From a bacterium (lineage in GTDB: Bacteria; Electryoneota; RPQS01), in assembly GCA_036504735.1 (NCBI GenBank), contig DASXUQ010000002.1, positions 124,001 to 188,000 on the forward strand: a stretch of 64,000 bases of DNA, read 5' to 3'. This document shows, piece by piece, positions 1-10,200 of this stretch. Under the pieces are notes generated by a model that saw nothing but the letters and a program-made list of their open reading frames with translations, did not search any database and was not told the DNA's origin. Position 1 is the first letter of the stretch. Each line of letters starts with the position of its first letter. The position numbers and the translations under genes were made by a program.

Positions 1-3000
1 CCGGCGCGTGGAAGTTAATCCACGGATGCACGTTGTCCGGGGACATGTACGCGGTTACATGAGAGGCCAGCACAGTGGCATCGCAACCCGACGCCAGGCA
101 CAGCGCCAGGCTTCCATAGCCCGGATTCGACCACTGCAAAAGCTGGCCGTTCCACTGCCACATGGTGGCGTCGCCGAACGGCGAAGCCGCCCACAGGAAC
201 CAGCAGGTGGTCGAACCGCCGGCAACGATCTCGATCCAGCCGGACAACTGCGTGCACGGCGGCGACAGCACGGCATCATACTCCCACACCGGGAAGTTCA
301 GCGTGCCCGACACGTAATTCATGCCGGTCGCCACACGGGTCAGCGACACGTCATACGAGCAGACCGCGGCGGAGGCCGGATAGCCGAGGCTGTCCAGATG
401 GAAGCTGATGGTAAACGGCATCGGGTCTTCGTCACACGTGGCCCAACTGCCGCCGTTGTAAGCATCCAGACCCCAGAAGCGGACGCTGCCAATCGGGCTG
501 CTGACCGAGTAGTTGTCATAGGCCAGATAGGTCTGGCTCGCTTCGCTGGTCACACCGGCCCACGCTTCGTCGGCGTTGTAGGGCGGCTGCGTGAGCATGA
601 TGTTGCCCGTCTGACAGGCAAGGTGCGTCGGGCACGGATTGCCCGCGCAAGTCATGGTGACATCCCATGCGCCTCCGAGAGCCGTGCAGGCCGGCTCCAC
701 GTTATCCGCGCAGAGCGGATTGGCCGGATCGCTCCCATAGCAGCAGCGGCCCGTGGGACAGGTGCCGCACGTCAGCGTAGCCCGGTAATCGAACGGCGCT
801 GCCGAAGGACTGGACTTATAGCAGCCTACCCACATGTAGTAGGTGCCCGGAAGCAGACAGGCCGAGACCGTGGCTGTCGAGCACATGCCCGCCGATACCG
901 CCGCCGTCAGACTGAGCGTTGAGCAAGGATCCATCACATGCTTGACGATGATCGCCGCCAGTGAGTCTTCACCGGTCACCGACCACGTCGCATAGGTGGT
1001 GGTGTTCACGACCAGACGATACCAGTCGGTGTCGCGATAAAGCAGGCCGCTGATGTTGTCCGTGTACATGAACGTCTTGCCGAAGATGGTCTCGCCGCAC
1101 TGAATATTCTGGAACAGCGGAGTGCCGGGACGGTTGTTGCAACCGCCATCCGGATCGTTCTGCGAGAAGTTGTTGGGGATCGGCCAGGGTTCGGTCACCT
1201 CGGCGATGTCGCCCGCCTGCTCCTGAATGTCACAGAAGCACGCCGTGCCCAGCAAGGTGTAGTTGCCCGATTCGCCGCCGTAACCGTCCACGACGATGAA
1301 GTAGGTAGTGCCCGCCGTCAACTGCAGGCAGGCCACACGCGACACGTACGGATTGGGAAAGAGTGGAGCCGTGCAGGCATCGTCATTGCACCCGACGGGA
1401 GTGCCATCACAGCTTCCGGCAAACACAAACAGCTTCGTGTCGTAGTCGGTCGTCCCCTGGCACAGGCTGAAGGTCACCAACTGGTCAACGGACGGCGTGT
1501 AGCTATAGACCACATCCGGCGATGTGCTGCTGTACGGACACACGGATTCATAGTTGTCCTGGAAGCCCACGGTCGTACCGTTATAGGGCGTATCCAGTGT
1601 AAACGGCAGGGCGTTCGCGCACGTTTCTCCCGGCGCGATCTCCGTCGCCACATAGTATTGCATCGTGAACGTGCTCGCTGCCGTTCCGGTGCAGGTGTGG
1701 CTGGCGTACGAAGAGTACGGCGCCAGCACGACGTAATAGGTCCCAGATGTGACCGGCGTCCAGGTGAAGTCATTGGGATGATAGGAGAGCGCCGTGCAGG
1801 CGCCGTCCTGCCCCGCCAGAATCGTACCCGCCGCATCGCAGATCTTAATATCAACGTCAAAGCTCGCGGTGCCCGCTCCCGGTGCGTCCGGGCAAAGGTC
1901 GAAATGGTACGTGTACCCCGCCGTGGCGCTGAACGAACCATCCCACTTGCCGCCATTGCCGCAATTTCCCGTCACCGATCCGGCCCACGGAGTCGTCGGA
2001 ATCGGATCGAGGCTCAGATCCGCCGGTAACAGCGTCGGGCACAGGCGCGCCACCGTCAGCGCGCAGAAGGCCGAGTCGTTCCCCGCCGGATTATCATGCG
2101 GCAGGAACCATCCACTCAAGGTATGGTTCCCAATCGACAGGTTCACCGTGGTCGTAAAGAACACGTCGAAGAAGCTGCTCGGGGCAATCGCCGGAACAGC
2201 CACGTTCTGCGTGGTCGCGCCGTTGTCAAAATTGAAATAGGCCGTCACCGGAGTCGAGGCCACCGCTCCCGCATTCGTCACGCGGAAGGAGACGCTCGCC
2301 GCCGGATTGGGATTCACCGCGCCGCACGGCGTCAGATTGCTCAGCCCCAGTTCTGCTGTGGGCGGAACAAACCGGTAGAACCAGATCGCCCGGCCGGTCG
2401 CCACTTGCTGACCGGTCGCGTTGTACTGGTACTGCAAAAAGTTCGTGCCTGTGCCCGCGCCCTGAATACCCACCGTGGGGCTCTGACTTACAATCGAGTT
2501 GTACTGGAACTTGATCTTGCCATCCGCGTACAGAATGGCTTCGAACTTCGGCGCTCCGCCGCCCGAGAAGTTCGTCACCGAGTCCCACTCGACCACACAG
2601 TACTGGTTGTTGAAGTTCTGCACATACACGCCGCCGATCGCGCCGGAGCCGATCATCAGATCGTCCCACAGCGGGAAAATCGCCGGGCCAACCAGGCCAT
2701 ACGTGGCGTCGCCTGCATACGGCAGTGCACTGTTGCTCCAGTACCGGTTGAGACTTCCCCCGAACTGGATGTTGCCGTTCGAGCAGATGCTTCCGGTCGT
2801 GTAGTTGGATCCGTAAAACGGAAACGAGAATCCAATGGTAAACGCAGCGGCAAGGTCATCCTGACCGTTCAGCGCCGTAATGCGCGTCCCCGTGGTTTTG
2901 ATTTCAACCCAGGAATAGGCCGCGGTGTCCGGTGCCTGGCTGTCTACAAAGTAGTAGTTGTAACCGTCCGGCCCCCCCACGGCATCCAGCGAATTGTCTC

Positions 3001-3331
3001 CGTCGTCACGCGATCCGAAGTACCTCTGCACCAGGGCTTCTTCGTCCTTGCTCAGAAGCGAGCCTTCCTGGCGGCGGATGTAGTTTTCTTTCGCGTAATC
3101 GTACTCCGTCCTCGATGCGATTACCTGGCCAACCGTGCTTGCTTTCTTGGCGGGAATGGAGTATGTGCCTTCAGGTGCGGCCTTGTCGGGACTCAGCGTC
3201 GGATGCGCTGCGATCCCTTTTGTCTGCGTCGACAGATGAGCCTTGCTTGCTTGAGTCGCGTACACGGCCAACACGCCGAGACTGCAACATAGAGCCACAA
3301 TGACTACAACCCAAAGCGTTCGCTTGAGCAT
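1..3331 (-). CDS. Giant secreted Cys-rich PPC-domain protein, paralog A (3' end outside window)
   Basis: The frame is open from ATG at 3331 to the left edge, about 1,110 codons, with no stop in the window. The N-terminus is a signal peptide (MLKRTLWVVVIVALCC...). Residues about 95-320 hold a module shared with the two downstream paralogs (GGPDGYNYYFVD, FPFYGSNY, a CSNGN turn, then a WFYR strand). An Ig-like segment and a pre-peptidase C-terminal (PPC) domain at about 560-690 follow (QLTAGTTYFIVVDGYGG). A small Cys-rich repeat starting GRCCYG lies at about 860-895. It is probably an exported, disulfide-rich surface or extracellular protein; no enzymatic motif was seen. The start is supported by GGAGAAGAC just upstream and by a promoter at 3476-3504. 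Confidence 0.85.
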   Translation of the reverse strand, partial: MLKRTLWVVVIVALCCSLGVLAVYATQASKAHLSTQTKGIAAHPTLSPDKAAPEGTYSIPAKKASTVGQVIASRTEYDYAKENYIRRQEGSLLSKDEEALVQRYFGSRDDGDNSLDAVGGPDGYNYYFVDSQAPDTAAYSWVEIKTTGTRITALNGQDDLAAAFTIGFSFPFYGSNYTTGSICSNGNIQFGGSLNRYWSNSALPYAGDATYGLVGPAIFPLWDDLMIGSGAIGGVYVQNFNNQYCVVEWDSVTNFSGGGAPKFEAILYADGKIKFQYNSIVSQSPTVGIQGAGTGTNFLQYQYNATGQQVATGRAIWFYRFVPPTAELGLSNLTPCGAVNPNPAASVSFRVTNAGAVASTPVTAYFNFDNGATTQNVAVPAIAPSSFFDVFFTTTVNLSIGNHTLSGWFLPHDNPAGNDSAFCALTVARLCPTLLPADLSLDPIPTTPWAGSVTGNCGNGGKWDGSFSATAGYTYHFDLCPDAPGAGTASFDVDIKICDAAGTILAGQDGACTALSYHPNDFTWTPVTSGTYYVVLAPYSSYASHTCTGTAASTFTMQYYVATEIAPGETCANALPFTLDTPYNGTTVGFQDNYESVCPYSSTSPDVVYSYTPSVDQLVTFSLCQGTTDYDTKLFVFAGSCDGTPVGCNDDACTAPLFPNPYVSRVACLQLTAGTTYFIVVDGYGGESGNYTLLGTACFCDIQEQAGDIAEVTEPWPIPNNFSQNDPDGGCNNRPGTPLFQNIQCGETIFGKTFMYTDNISGLLYRDTDWYRLVVNTTTYATWSVTGEDSLAAIIVKHVMDPCSTLSLTAAVSAGMCSTATVSACLLPGTYYMWVGCYKSSPSAAPFDYRATLTCGTCPTGRCCYGSDPANPLCADNVEPACTALGGAWDVTMTCAGNPCPTHLACQTGNIMLTQPPYNADEAWAGVTSEASQTYLAYDNYSVSSPIGSVRFWGLDAYNGGSWATCDEDPMPFTISFHLDSLGYPASAAVCSYDVSLTRVATGMNYVSGTLNFPVWEYDAVLSPPCTQLSGWIEIVAGGSTTCWFLWAASPFGDATMWQWNGQLLQWSNPGYGSLALCLASGCDATVLASHVTAYMSPDNVHPWINFHAP

Positions 3332-3818
3332 GTCTTCTCCTCTCCTTGTTTGGTGGTGAATACTCGCCCGTGTTTACAGAATTCGATGAGCACGAACCCG
3401 TATGTGGGCTGCTCCCAACAGCCCCTTTTGTTCTCCTCTTGGTATAATGGCATTCCAGCGATTTAAGTCAATATAAATATAACGGCGTCACTTTCACTTG
3501 TCAATAAGATTTAGAAAGTGCCCGCTCTTTTACCCATAACAACTCAAATGCTACCTTAATGATTGTTAAATAATCTCTTGAATCCAAACCACCCCTTTCT
3601 ATCCCGCTCGCGTGATTTTACGCAAGTTTCCTATTTGCAAGGAACAACATTGGATGGGTCATTTTCGTCGCAACCGTCTTGTGAGGCTGCCTCTTCTATA
3701 ATTTTCTCATTGATTAGCTTAGATCAACTAAACAACTGTATTATTTGTCTTTGTAATATCAAAAGCAACAATATCCTTAACTTACACATCCCTGTCCATC
3801 TTCCCCGACATAAAGAAA
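3332..3818. other. Intergenic region between paralogs A and B
   Basis: AT-rich spacer of about 490 bp holding the paralog A leader, its promoter and, at 3622-3646, a motif containing TATTTGCAAGGAAC that recurs upstream of paralog C. I see no credible gene; the 95-codon plus-strand frame here has no family features. Confidence 0.6.
3476..3504 (-). promoter_or_regulatory. Sigma-70 promoter of paralog A
   Basis: On the minus strand TTGACA (3504-3499), a 17-bp spacer and TATATT (3481-3476). It lies about 145 bp before the ATG at 3331. The same architecture stands before both other paralogs. Confidence 0.8.
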
Positions 3819-3844
3819 GCGGCCAGTACCGAAGCACTGGCCGC
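3811..3844 (-). terminator. Rho-independent terminator of paralog B
   Basis: Perfect 9-bp stem GCGGCCAGT/ACTGGCCGC (3819-3827 with 3836-3844), loop of 8, followed on the minus strand by TTTCTTTA. It lies 30 bp after the stop of the gene ending at 3874. Confidence 0.85.
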
Positions 3845-3873
3845 TTGTGAATCCAAGCCCTGTTTTTGTCCCG

Positions 3874-6819
3874 TTACGGTCCGGTGACCGTCATCGAGAA
3901 CGGGCCACCACCGCCGGCCGCATAGGCCGACACCCGCACAAAGTAGGTTGTCCCGGCCGTCGCGGCAAAGGTGACTTCACTCGCGCTGGCAACGCCGCAG
4001 AAGTCGTCATCACAGGCAATGCTCGTAGGTGACGGGCATGATCCTGTCAGGATGTCCAGAATCGAGTCGAAGCTCGTACCCGCGCACAGGCTCACGGTCA
4101 CCGTGCCGCTGGTCGCCGGCGTGTACCGGTACCACTCATCCTGATTCGGCACGTCGCCATAGCACAGATCGGTTACGGTACTGTTCGTCGCCAGTGTGAG
4201 ATCGCCGGTATACGTGCCGGGGCCGCTAATCGTGATCGCTCCGCCGCAGTCGTCGTTCGCCGGAAGCTGCGCGCACGGATTTGCCGTGCAGCTCGCCCCT
4301 GACGTCCATGTCCCGCTAAGAGTCGCACATTCCGCCGACGTGTTATCCGCACAGCTCGAGCCCGCATTGTAACAGCACCGTCCGATGCTGGCGCAATCAT
4401 GGATCACCACGTAGTTCTTGTACAAACCAATCGCCGACGTGTCTGTCCAGGTTTGAGTGCCGGCGCTGGCCGCTACAATCGTTGCCCGCAAGGTGAACGC
4501 CGGATCGCTGCTTCTCGGATCACCGTCGTTGTTCTTGTTCGTGCTTTCGTAAATCTTATACCGGCCAGTTGTGGACGGAGCGTTGAAGTGCACCCAGATG
4601 CGGTGCCCGCTGGTGTCCATGATCGCGGTGACCTGTGTCGGCGCATCGCAGAAACACGGAGCCGATGTGTTGATGTTCAGCACGCCTGAACCGGAGTTGG
4701 TGCTGAATCCGCCGACCTGAATCAGGTAGTTCCCCGGTGCCGCGTGGAAGCTGACCGCCGATTGCAGGCCGCAGGTATCGTCGTTACACACCAGCCCCAG
4801 CCCGGTCGGTCCGGGACACGTGCAGTTGGCATCCGTCGCAAACACGGCCAGCTTGGTATCGAAGCTCGAACCGCAGGTCGTGACATTAACGTCCACGTCG
4901 CACGGTGTGGACCAGCAGTACCAGATGTCATGGCCCATTCCGCAATAGGAATTCTCCGCCAGCGCCTGTGCCGCCGAGTTGTTCCACGCCAAACCGCTCA
5001 CCGTGCCGCTCAGGTGAATCGCGTTGGCGCAAAAGTCGTTCACCGGCGGTGTCGGACAATTGCCCGGAATGCAATCCAGCGTCGCCCGGTAACGCAGCGG
5101 CTCGGGTACTCCGTTGCCGACCACATTGGGCGAAACGAACATCGCGTACGTTCCCGGCGCCAGGCAGGCCGCCGTCGCCACCGTGGGCAAACACACGCCG
5201 GCATTTGTGTTGGACACGATAAAGGCCGGAGCCGTGCAGGGTGACACGCCGTTCACGATGCCGATCTGCACCGGGAACTCCGCGGTAACCGTCACGCGTA
5301 CGGTCTCGACCTGCGTGGTCGTAAACAGGTACCAGTCGGTATCCCGATAGATTTGGTTGGGCGTCGTATCGGTCCGCACGTAGGTGAATCCCACACCGCA
5401 CACCGTCTGGCCGCAGGTAATCGCGCCGTAGGCCGGAGGCAAACTGTTACACCCGCCGTCCGGATCATGCAAATAGTACAGCGGATCGGTGCGGACTTCC
5501 GTCACTTCGGGCACGTCGCCGCCCTGGCAGGTCACGCCGCACGCCGTCGTCACCGTCACCCGCAGCGTATCGTTGGCACGGTTGGCGTCCGTCGCCAGAT
5601 CCGACCACACCGCCAGCACATAGGAGCCGGGAGCCGCCGGGATGGTAATCGGCGTCGCAAACGAGTGATTCACGGTCGCCGCCGGGGCCACACTGCCCGT
5701 ATTCTCCGTTACAATCGCGCCCCCGTTGAACTGGTACTTGATGGGCGAAGACTCCGTGCTGCTGCCGCCGTTGCGGAACGTTCCTGTCACCGTGACCGAT
5801 GCGCCGCCGGGATACGTCACCGCCGCGGGACTGATGATCGCCGTCGTTGCAAAGTCGTGGGCAGGAGGCGGACCCGGATAGAACCAGATCGCCAGGTTCG
5901 CCGTGCCGTTGGGCAGTGTCGTGCTGTTGCATGTTCCGTATTCAACACCGTTGCTCGTACCCGGCGCATCGATGCCGATGGACGCGGAGTTCGGATTCAC
6001 CGTCGCCGACATAGTCAAGTATTGCGTCTTCACCTTGCCGTCCGAATACAAAATCGCTTCAAACGTGTAGCGGTCAGCCGAAGCCGAGTAGTGCGGAATC
6101 TGGCTCCACTCCACCACAAAATAGGTTCCGAAATTCCGGTAGCGTATCCACGGCGCGACTCCCGTGTTCGCGCACCCGCCGGCACTCGCCGCGTACAGAT
6201 CGTCCCAGTACGGCGCAATGATCGCGTCGGTGGGATTCGCCGCCGCAAACGGACAGGTATTGGTAAACGTCGAGGCCGCCGCCGTGAAATCAAGATAGCC
6301 GTTCGTCCCGATATTCACCGACGTGTAACTGCCGCCATAGAATGGAAAGGTAAATCCCAGCGGAGCCAGGGCCGAACCGTCGTCACCAATCGGCCCGTCG
6401 GTCGCGTTGGCATCGCCGCAGAGTTCAATCCAACTGAACACCGCCGTGTCCGGCGTAACACTGTCCACATAGCGGTAGCCGGATCCGTCCGGACCGCCCT
6501 GATTGTCCAGAGGATTCCCGTCCGAGCGATTTGCCCGGCTGAAGATGAACTCATCCATCAGCTCTTTTTCTTCCGGCGTCGCAGTGCCCGCCTGCTGCCA
6601 TCGCAGATACGCGTCGCGTGCGCGCGCCTCCCGCGGATCGCTGCTCATCGCGTCACTCATCGCCGGCACCTGCGGCGAAAGGGACTGCGCCGCAGACGCT
6701 GCATCCACCTTCTTGGTCTTAAGAACCGCTCTCCTCGCGTGGGCCGTGCCCGCAGCCGATGCTATCAGACAACAACACAGCACCAGCGCGCTGACCATCC
6801 AAATCTTTCGCTTAACCAT
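3874..6819 (-). CDS. Giant secreted Cys-rich PPC-domain protein, paralog B
   Basis: 981 aa. Signal peptide with a Cys-containing hydrophobic core (residues about 5-28). The shared N-terminal module starts with LDNQGGPDGSGYRYVD at about 103 and contains FPFYGGSYTS. An Ig-like segment comes next, then three or more PPC-like domains, for example VNDFCANAIHLSG with CGMGHDIWYCWST, and a final one ending GTTYFVRVSAYAAGG. One GRCCYN Cys-repeat sits near residue 815. The organisation matches the neighbour at 7265-10783, so the three genes arose by tandem duplication. It lacks the FlgD-like sorting tail seen in other exported proteins here. Role unknown; probably extracellular. Confidence 0.9.
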   Translation of the reverse strand: MVKRKIWMVSALVLCCCLIASAAGTAHARRAVLKTKKVDAASAAQSLSPQVPAMSDAMSSDPREARARDAYLRWQQAGTATPEEKELMDEFIFSRANRSDGNPLDNQGGPDGSGYRYVDSVTPDTAVFSWIELCGDANATDGPIGDDGSALAPLGFTFPFYGGSYTSVNIGTNGYLDFTAAASTFTNTCPFAAANPTDAIIAPYWDDLYAASAGGCANTGVAPWIRYRNFGTYFVVEWSQIPHYSASADRYTFEAILYSDGKVKTQYLTMSATVNPNSASIGIDAPGTSNGVEYGTCNSTTLPNGTANLAIWFYPGPPPAHDFATTAIISPAAVTYPGGASVTVTGTFRNGGSSTESSPIKYQFNGGAIVTENTGSVAPAATVNHSFATPITIPAAPGSYVLAVWSDLATDANRANDTLRVTVTTACGVTCQGGDVPEVTEVRTDPLYYLHDPDGGCNSLPPAYGAITCGQTVCGVGFTYVRTDTTPNQIYRDTDWYLFTTTQVETVRVTVTAEFPVQIGIVNGVSPCTAPAFIVSNTNAGVCLPTVATAACLAPGTYAMFVSPNVVGNGVPEPLRYRATLDCIPGNCPTPPVNDFCANAIHLSGTVSGLAWNNSAAQALAENSYCGMGHDIWYCWSTPCDVDVNVTTCGSSFDTKLAVFATDANCTCPGPTGLGLVCNDDTCGLQSAVSFHAAPGNYLIQVGGFSTNSGSGVLNINTSAPCFCDAPTQVTAIMDTSGHRIWVHFNAPSTTGRYKIYESTNKNNDGDPRSSDPAFTLRATIVAASAGTQTWTDTSAIGLYKNYVVIHDCASIGRCCYNAGSSCADNTSAECATLSGTWTSGASCTANPCAQLPANDDCGGAITISGPGTYTGDLTLATNSTVTDLCYGDVPNQDEWYRYTPATSGTVTVSLCAGTSFDSILDILTGSCPSPTSIACDDDFCGVASASEVTFAATAGTTYFVRVSAYAAGGGGPFSMTVTGP

Positions 6820-6947
6820 TTGTTTACTACTCCTGTTGACAAGATGCCGGGAACCCGTAAAGCTCTGGTCACTACAATGCTATGCACACATATTCGTTGG
6901 GAAGACCATAACATCGATTTCGCCTTCCCGGTTTCGCATTGACTTTA

Positions 6948-6976
6948 AATATAGGACGACACTTCCCGCTTGTCAA
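6948..6976 (-). promoter_or_regulatory. Sigma-70 promoter of paralog B
   Basis: Minus-strand TTGACA (6976-6971), spacer 17, TATATT (6953-6948), about 130 bp before the ATG at 6819. Confidence 0.8.
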
Positions 6977-7180
6977 CATTCCTCTGCAAACACACGATAT
7001 GAACCGCAAATAGTTTTTCTGCGGTTCCTAACGCATGTTTCGCCATTGCTTAAAATAATCAGGCGTTCAATCGGCATCCATGCGTTTACTTTCACAGAAT
7101 ATTTCTGCGCAAGTTCGCACCATTACGATACAGTAGCGCTTTTCCTTAGCTCTTCCTGTCCTCTCCCGTACTCCGGACAA

Positions 7181-7212
7181 AAGAAAGCGGCCAGTGCTTG
7201 CGCACTGGCCGC
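7181..7212 (-). terminator. Rho-independent terminator of paralog C
   Basis: Perfect 11-bp stem (7187-7197 with 7202-7212) followed on the minus strand by TTTCTTTTG. A second perfect hairpin, TTCCGGAAG/CTTCCGGAA at 7243-7263, sits directly after the stop codon. The stem sequence is nearly the same as in the paralog B terminator, so the terminator was duplicated with the gene. Confidence 0.85.
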
Positions 7213-7264
7213 TGAAGTGGAGTCGGAAGAAATAGTCATCTCTTCCGGAAGGTGCTTCCGGAAA

Positions 7265-10200
7265 TTACTGAGCCACCAAGGTCAGTGTGTACGGACCCTG
7301 ATAGGACGGGCTGACCGTCGAATAGTAGCTGGCCATACGAATGTAGTACGTCGTTCCGGCCACAGCGGTCCAGGCAACCTGCGACTGCGTCGTGCAGTAA
7401 TCGTCGTTGCAGGCCACGGAGGTGAATGAGCCGCAGCTGCCCGTCAATACTTCTACGATAGTGTCGTAGGTCGTGCCGGTGCAGGTGCGTACCGTGTCCG
7501 AACCGCCGTTGGTCGGCGTGAAGCTGTACCACACGTCAAAGTAGCCGGCGGTGGTGCAGGTGAAGGCGGGGGTAATCGCCGATACGCAGCCACTGTTGTC
7601 GCCGGTGTAATCACCCGAACCCGTCATCACGGTCGCGCCGGTGCAAAGATCATTGGCCGGACGAATCGGGCACGGATTGGCTTCGCACGTCAGCAGCGAA
7701 TCCCATGCGCCGCCGAGGGCGTTGCACTGGAAGTGGGCGTTGGTCGCGCACTGCGGAGCGGTCGGATCGCCGTAGCAGCAGCGGGCCAGGTGCGGAGTCG
7801 GGCACGGCGTGCTACAATCGGTGTTGGCCGTCCACACACCCTGCAGGGCGTCGCATTCGGCGCGGGTATCCACCGCGCAACTCGGAGTCATCACATCACC
7901 GTAGCAGCAGCGGCCCACCGGCGCGCAGTCGTGCAGTACGACGTAGTTCTTGTACTGACCGATCGCGGCCGTGTCCTGCCACATTTGCAGGCCCGGAGTC
8001 GTGGCCACGACAACACCACCCAGCGTAAAGGCCGGATCGTTGTTGCGCGGATCGCTGTCGTTGTTCTTAACGGTGCTTTCGTAGATCTTGTACCGGCCGG
8101 TCGTCGTCGGAGCATTGAAATGCACCCACGTGTGACCCGCGGAGTTCGGATTCATGTACACGGTGACCTGAGTCGCCGAATCGCAGGAGCACTGAACCGA
8201 CGTGTTGATCGTGAGCACGCCCGAACCGATGGACGTACTCCAGCCGCCGACCTGGATCAGGTAGTTGCCGGGCATCGCATGGAAGGTAATCGCTGACGCG
8301 TTGTTGCCGCAGGATGTGTCGTCGTTGCAGATGATCGGCGCGTCCGTCGCTCCCGGGCACGCATACGTGCTGTTGGTGCTGAATGCCGCGATCTTGGTGT
8401 CGAACAGCGAGCCGCAGGTGGTCATGTTGACGTCGACTTCGCACTGCGTCGACCACGCGTACCAGATGTCGTGGCCCATGCCGCAGTTCGTGTTCTCGGA
8501 CGCGGCCATCGCCGTCGTATTGTCGAACGGCAGGGCAGCCACGTTACCGGTCAGGTGAATCGCGTTCGCGCAGGCGTCGTTCGGCGGAGGCGGCGGGCAG
8601 GCGATGGCGCTGACGTCGATTGAATATGCGCCCGTATCGTTGCACGATACCGAGTATTCCACCGGCAGATAATAGGTCCCGGCGGGCAGTTGGTTATAGC
8701 GAATCGTGATGTTGCCGTTCGCGCACGTCGTGTAATCGGTCGTCGAGGAGCTGACGGAACTCGCGCACGGACAGCCGTTGATCAGGATGGTTTCGAAGCA
8801 GTTCCACGCCGCGTTCGTGTTGCAGTAGCTGACCGTCACGTTCGAACACTGGGTCGTCGTGAAGGCGTGCCACACTTCGCCGTCGCCGTAGGAATAAAGG
8901 CTGCAGTCGTGCGTCGCGTTGTTTACGTTGCCTGTAAACGTCGCGGGCAGGGACACCGGTGTCACGCTCGTGCAGTTGTCATTGACCGGACGGGCGGGGC
9001 AGGGGTTCGTGGCGCAAGTGATGCCCATCGTCCACGTGCCGTTCAGCGCCGTACAAGCCGCGTTGGTGTTGGTCGCGCAGTTCGGATTGGTCGGATCGCC
9101 ATAGCAGCAGCGTCCCGTGCCGCAATCACCGATCGAGAAATCGAAATTGGGAATGCAGTTCGGGGACGGCCACGTGTCGATCATAATGTAATAGGTGCCC
9201 GGCATCAAATGCTGGCAGAAGCTCAGCACAACCGCGCCCGAATTCATCGTGTCGCGGACGCATTGGCTGTCCGGCGGACAATGGTTGGAAAGCAGCATGC
9301 CCGGATAGGTCGTGCCGTGCGGATCCATGCGGAACAGATAATCGCCTTCCGTCAGGCAGGTCCACTTGTAAGTCATGTCTTCGCCGCCGTCATAATTGCC
9401 GAGACATGTGCTTGAATAGGTATTGCCTAAACCGCAGTTCGCCTGGCCTGTCACCGCAACAAAGCCTGAGCCCAGGTCTACGTTGTAGCAGGACCGAACA
9501 ACGATATTCACACTCGCCGTGTCGTTGCCGCGTGCCAGATCGCCGACCAGATCCGTCCACACTTTCAACTGGTAGCTGCCCGCAACCGCCGGCATCGTGA
9601 TCTGAGTGGCAAACGTGTGATTTTCCACGCCGTGTTGCGGGAGAGCCGCTGTCGCTTCCGACACAATCGCACCACCGTTGAACTGATATTTCACCGGAGA
9701 CGCTTCGGTGGTCTGACCCACGTTGCTGACGCTTGCCGTCACGCTCACCGTCTGGCCTACAAACTGCTGCAGGGCCGGGCTGGCAATCGTTGTGCAGCTA
9801 TAGTCATGCATCAGGCCGGGAGCCTGATAGAACCACACCACGCGCCCGGGAGCCGGAGCATGCCCCGTCGTAGTGTTGTTGGAAGAATTGAAGAACCAAT
9901 AGGGCAGGCCGTTGGCGCCCGGAGCATCCACGCTGATCGCCCAACTGCGCGCAGCCAGCGTCGGAAGCATGAAGTCCGTCTGATGGTACTGAACCTTCAT
10001 CTGGCCGTTCGGATACAAAATCGCTTCCACACTGAACAGGTTACCGGTCGTGTATTCCGGCATCCGTCTCCACTCCACGACAAAATACTGGTTCGGAGCC
10101 GTGCCGAAGGTCTCCCAGCGAATCCACGGAGCCGTGCCGTTGCTGGTGCAGCCGCCGTTCGTCCCCTGTCCCGTATTCATGTCAACAAAAAACGGCGCAA

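Noticed and set aside
5353-6942. Long plus-strand frame of 529 codons
   Set aside because: Arg/His-rich antisense of paralog B; not a real protein.
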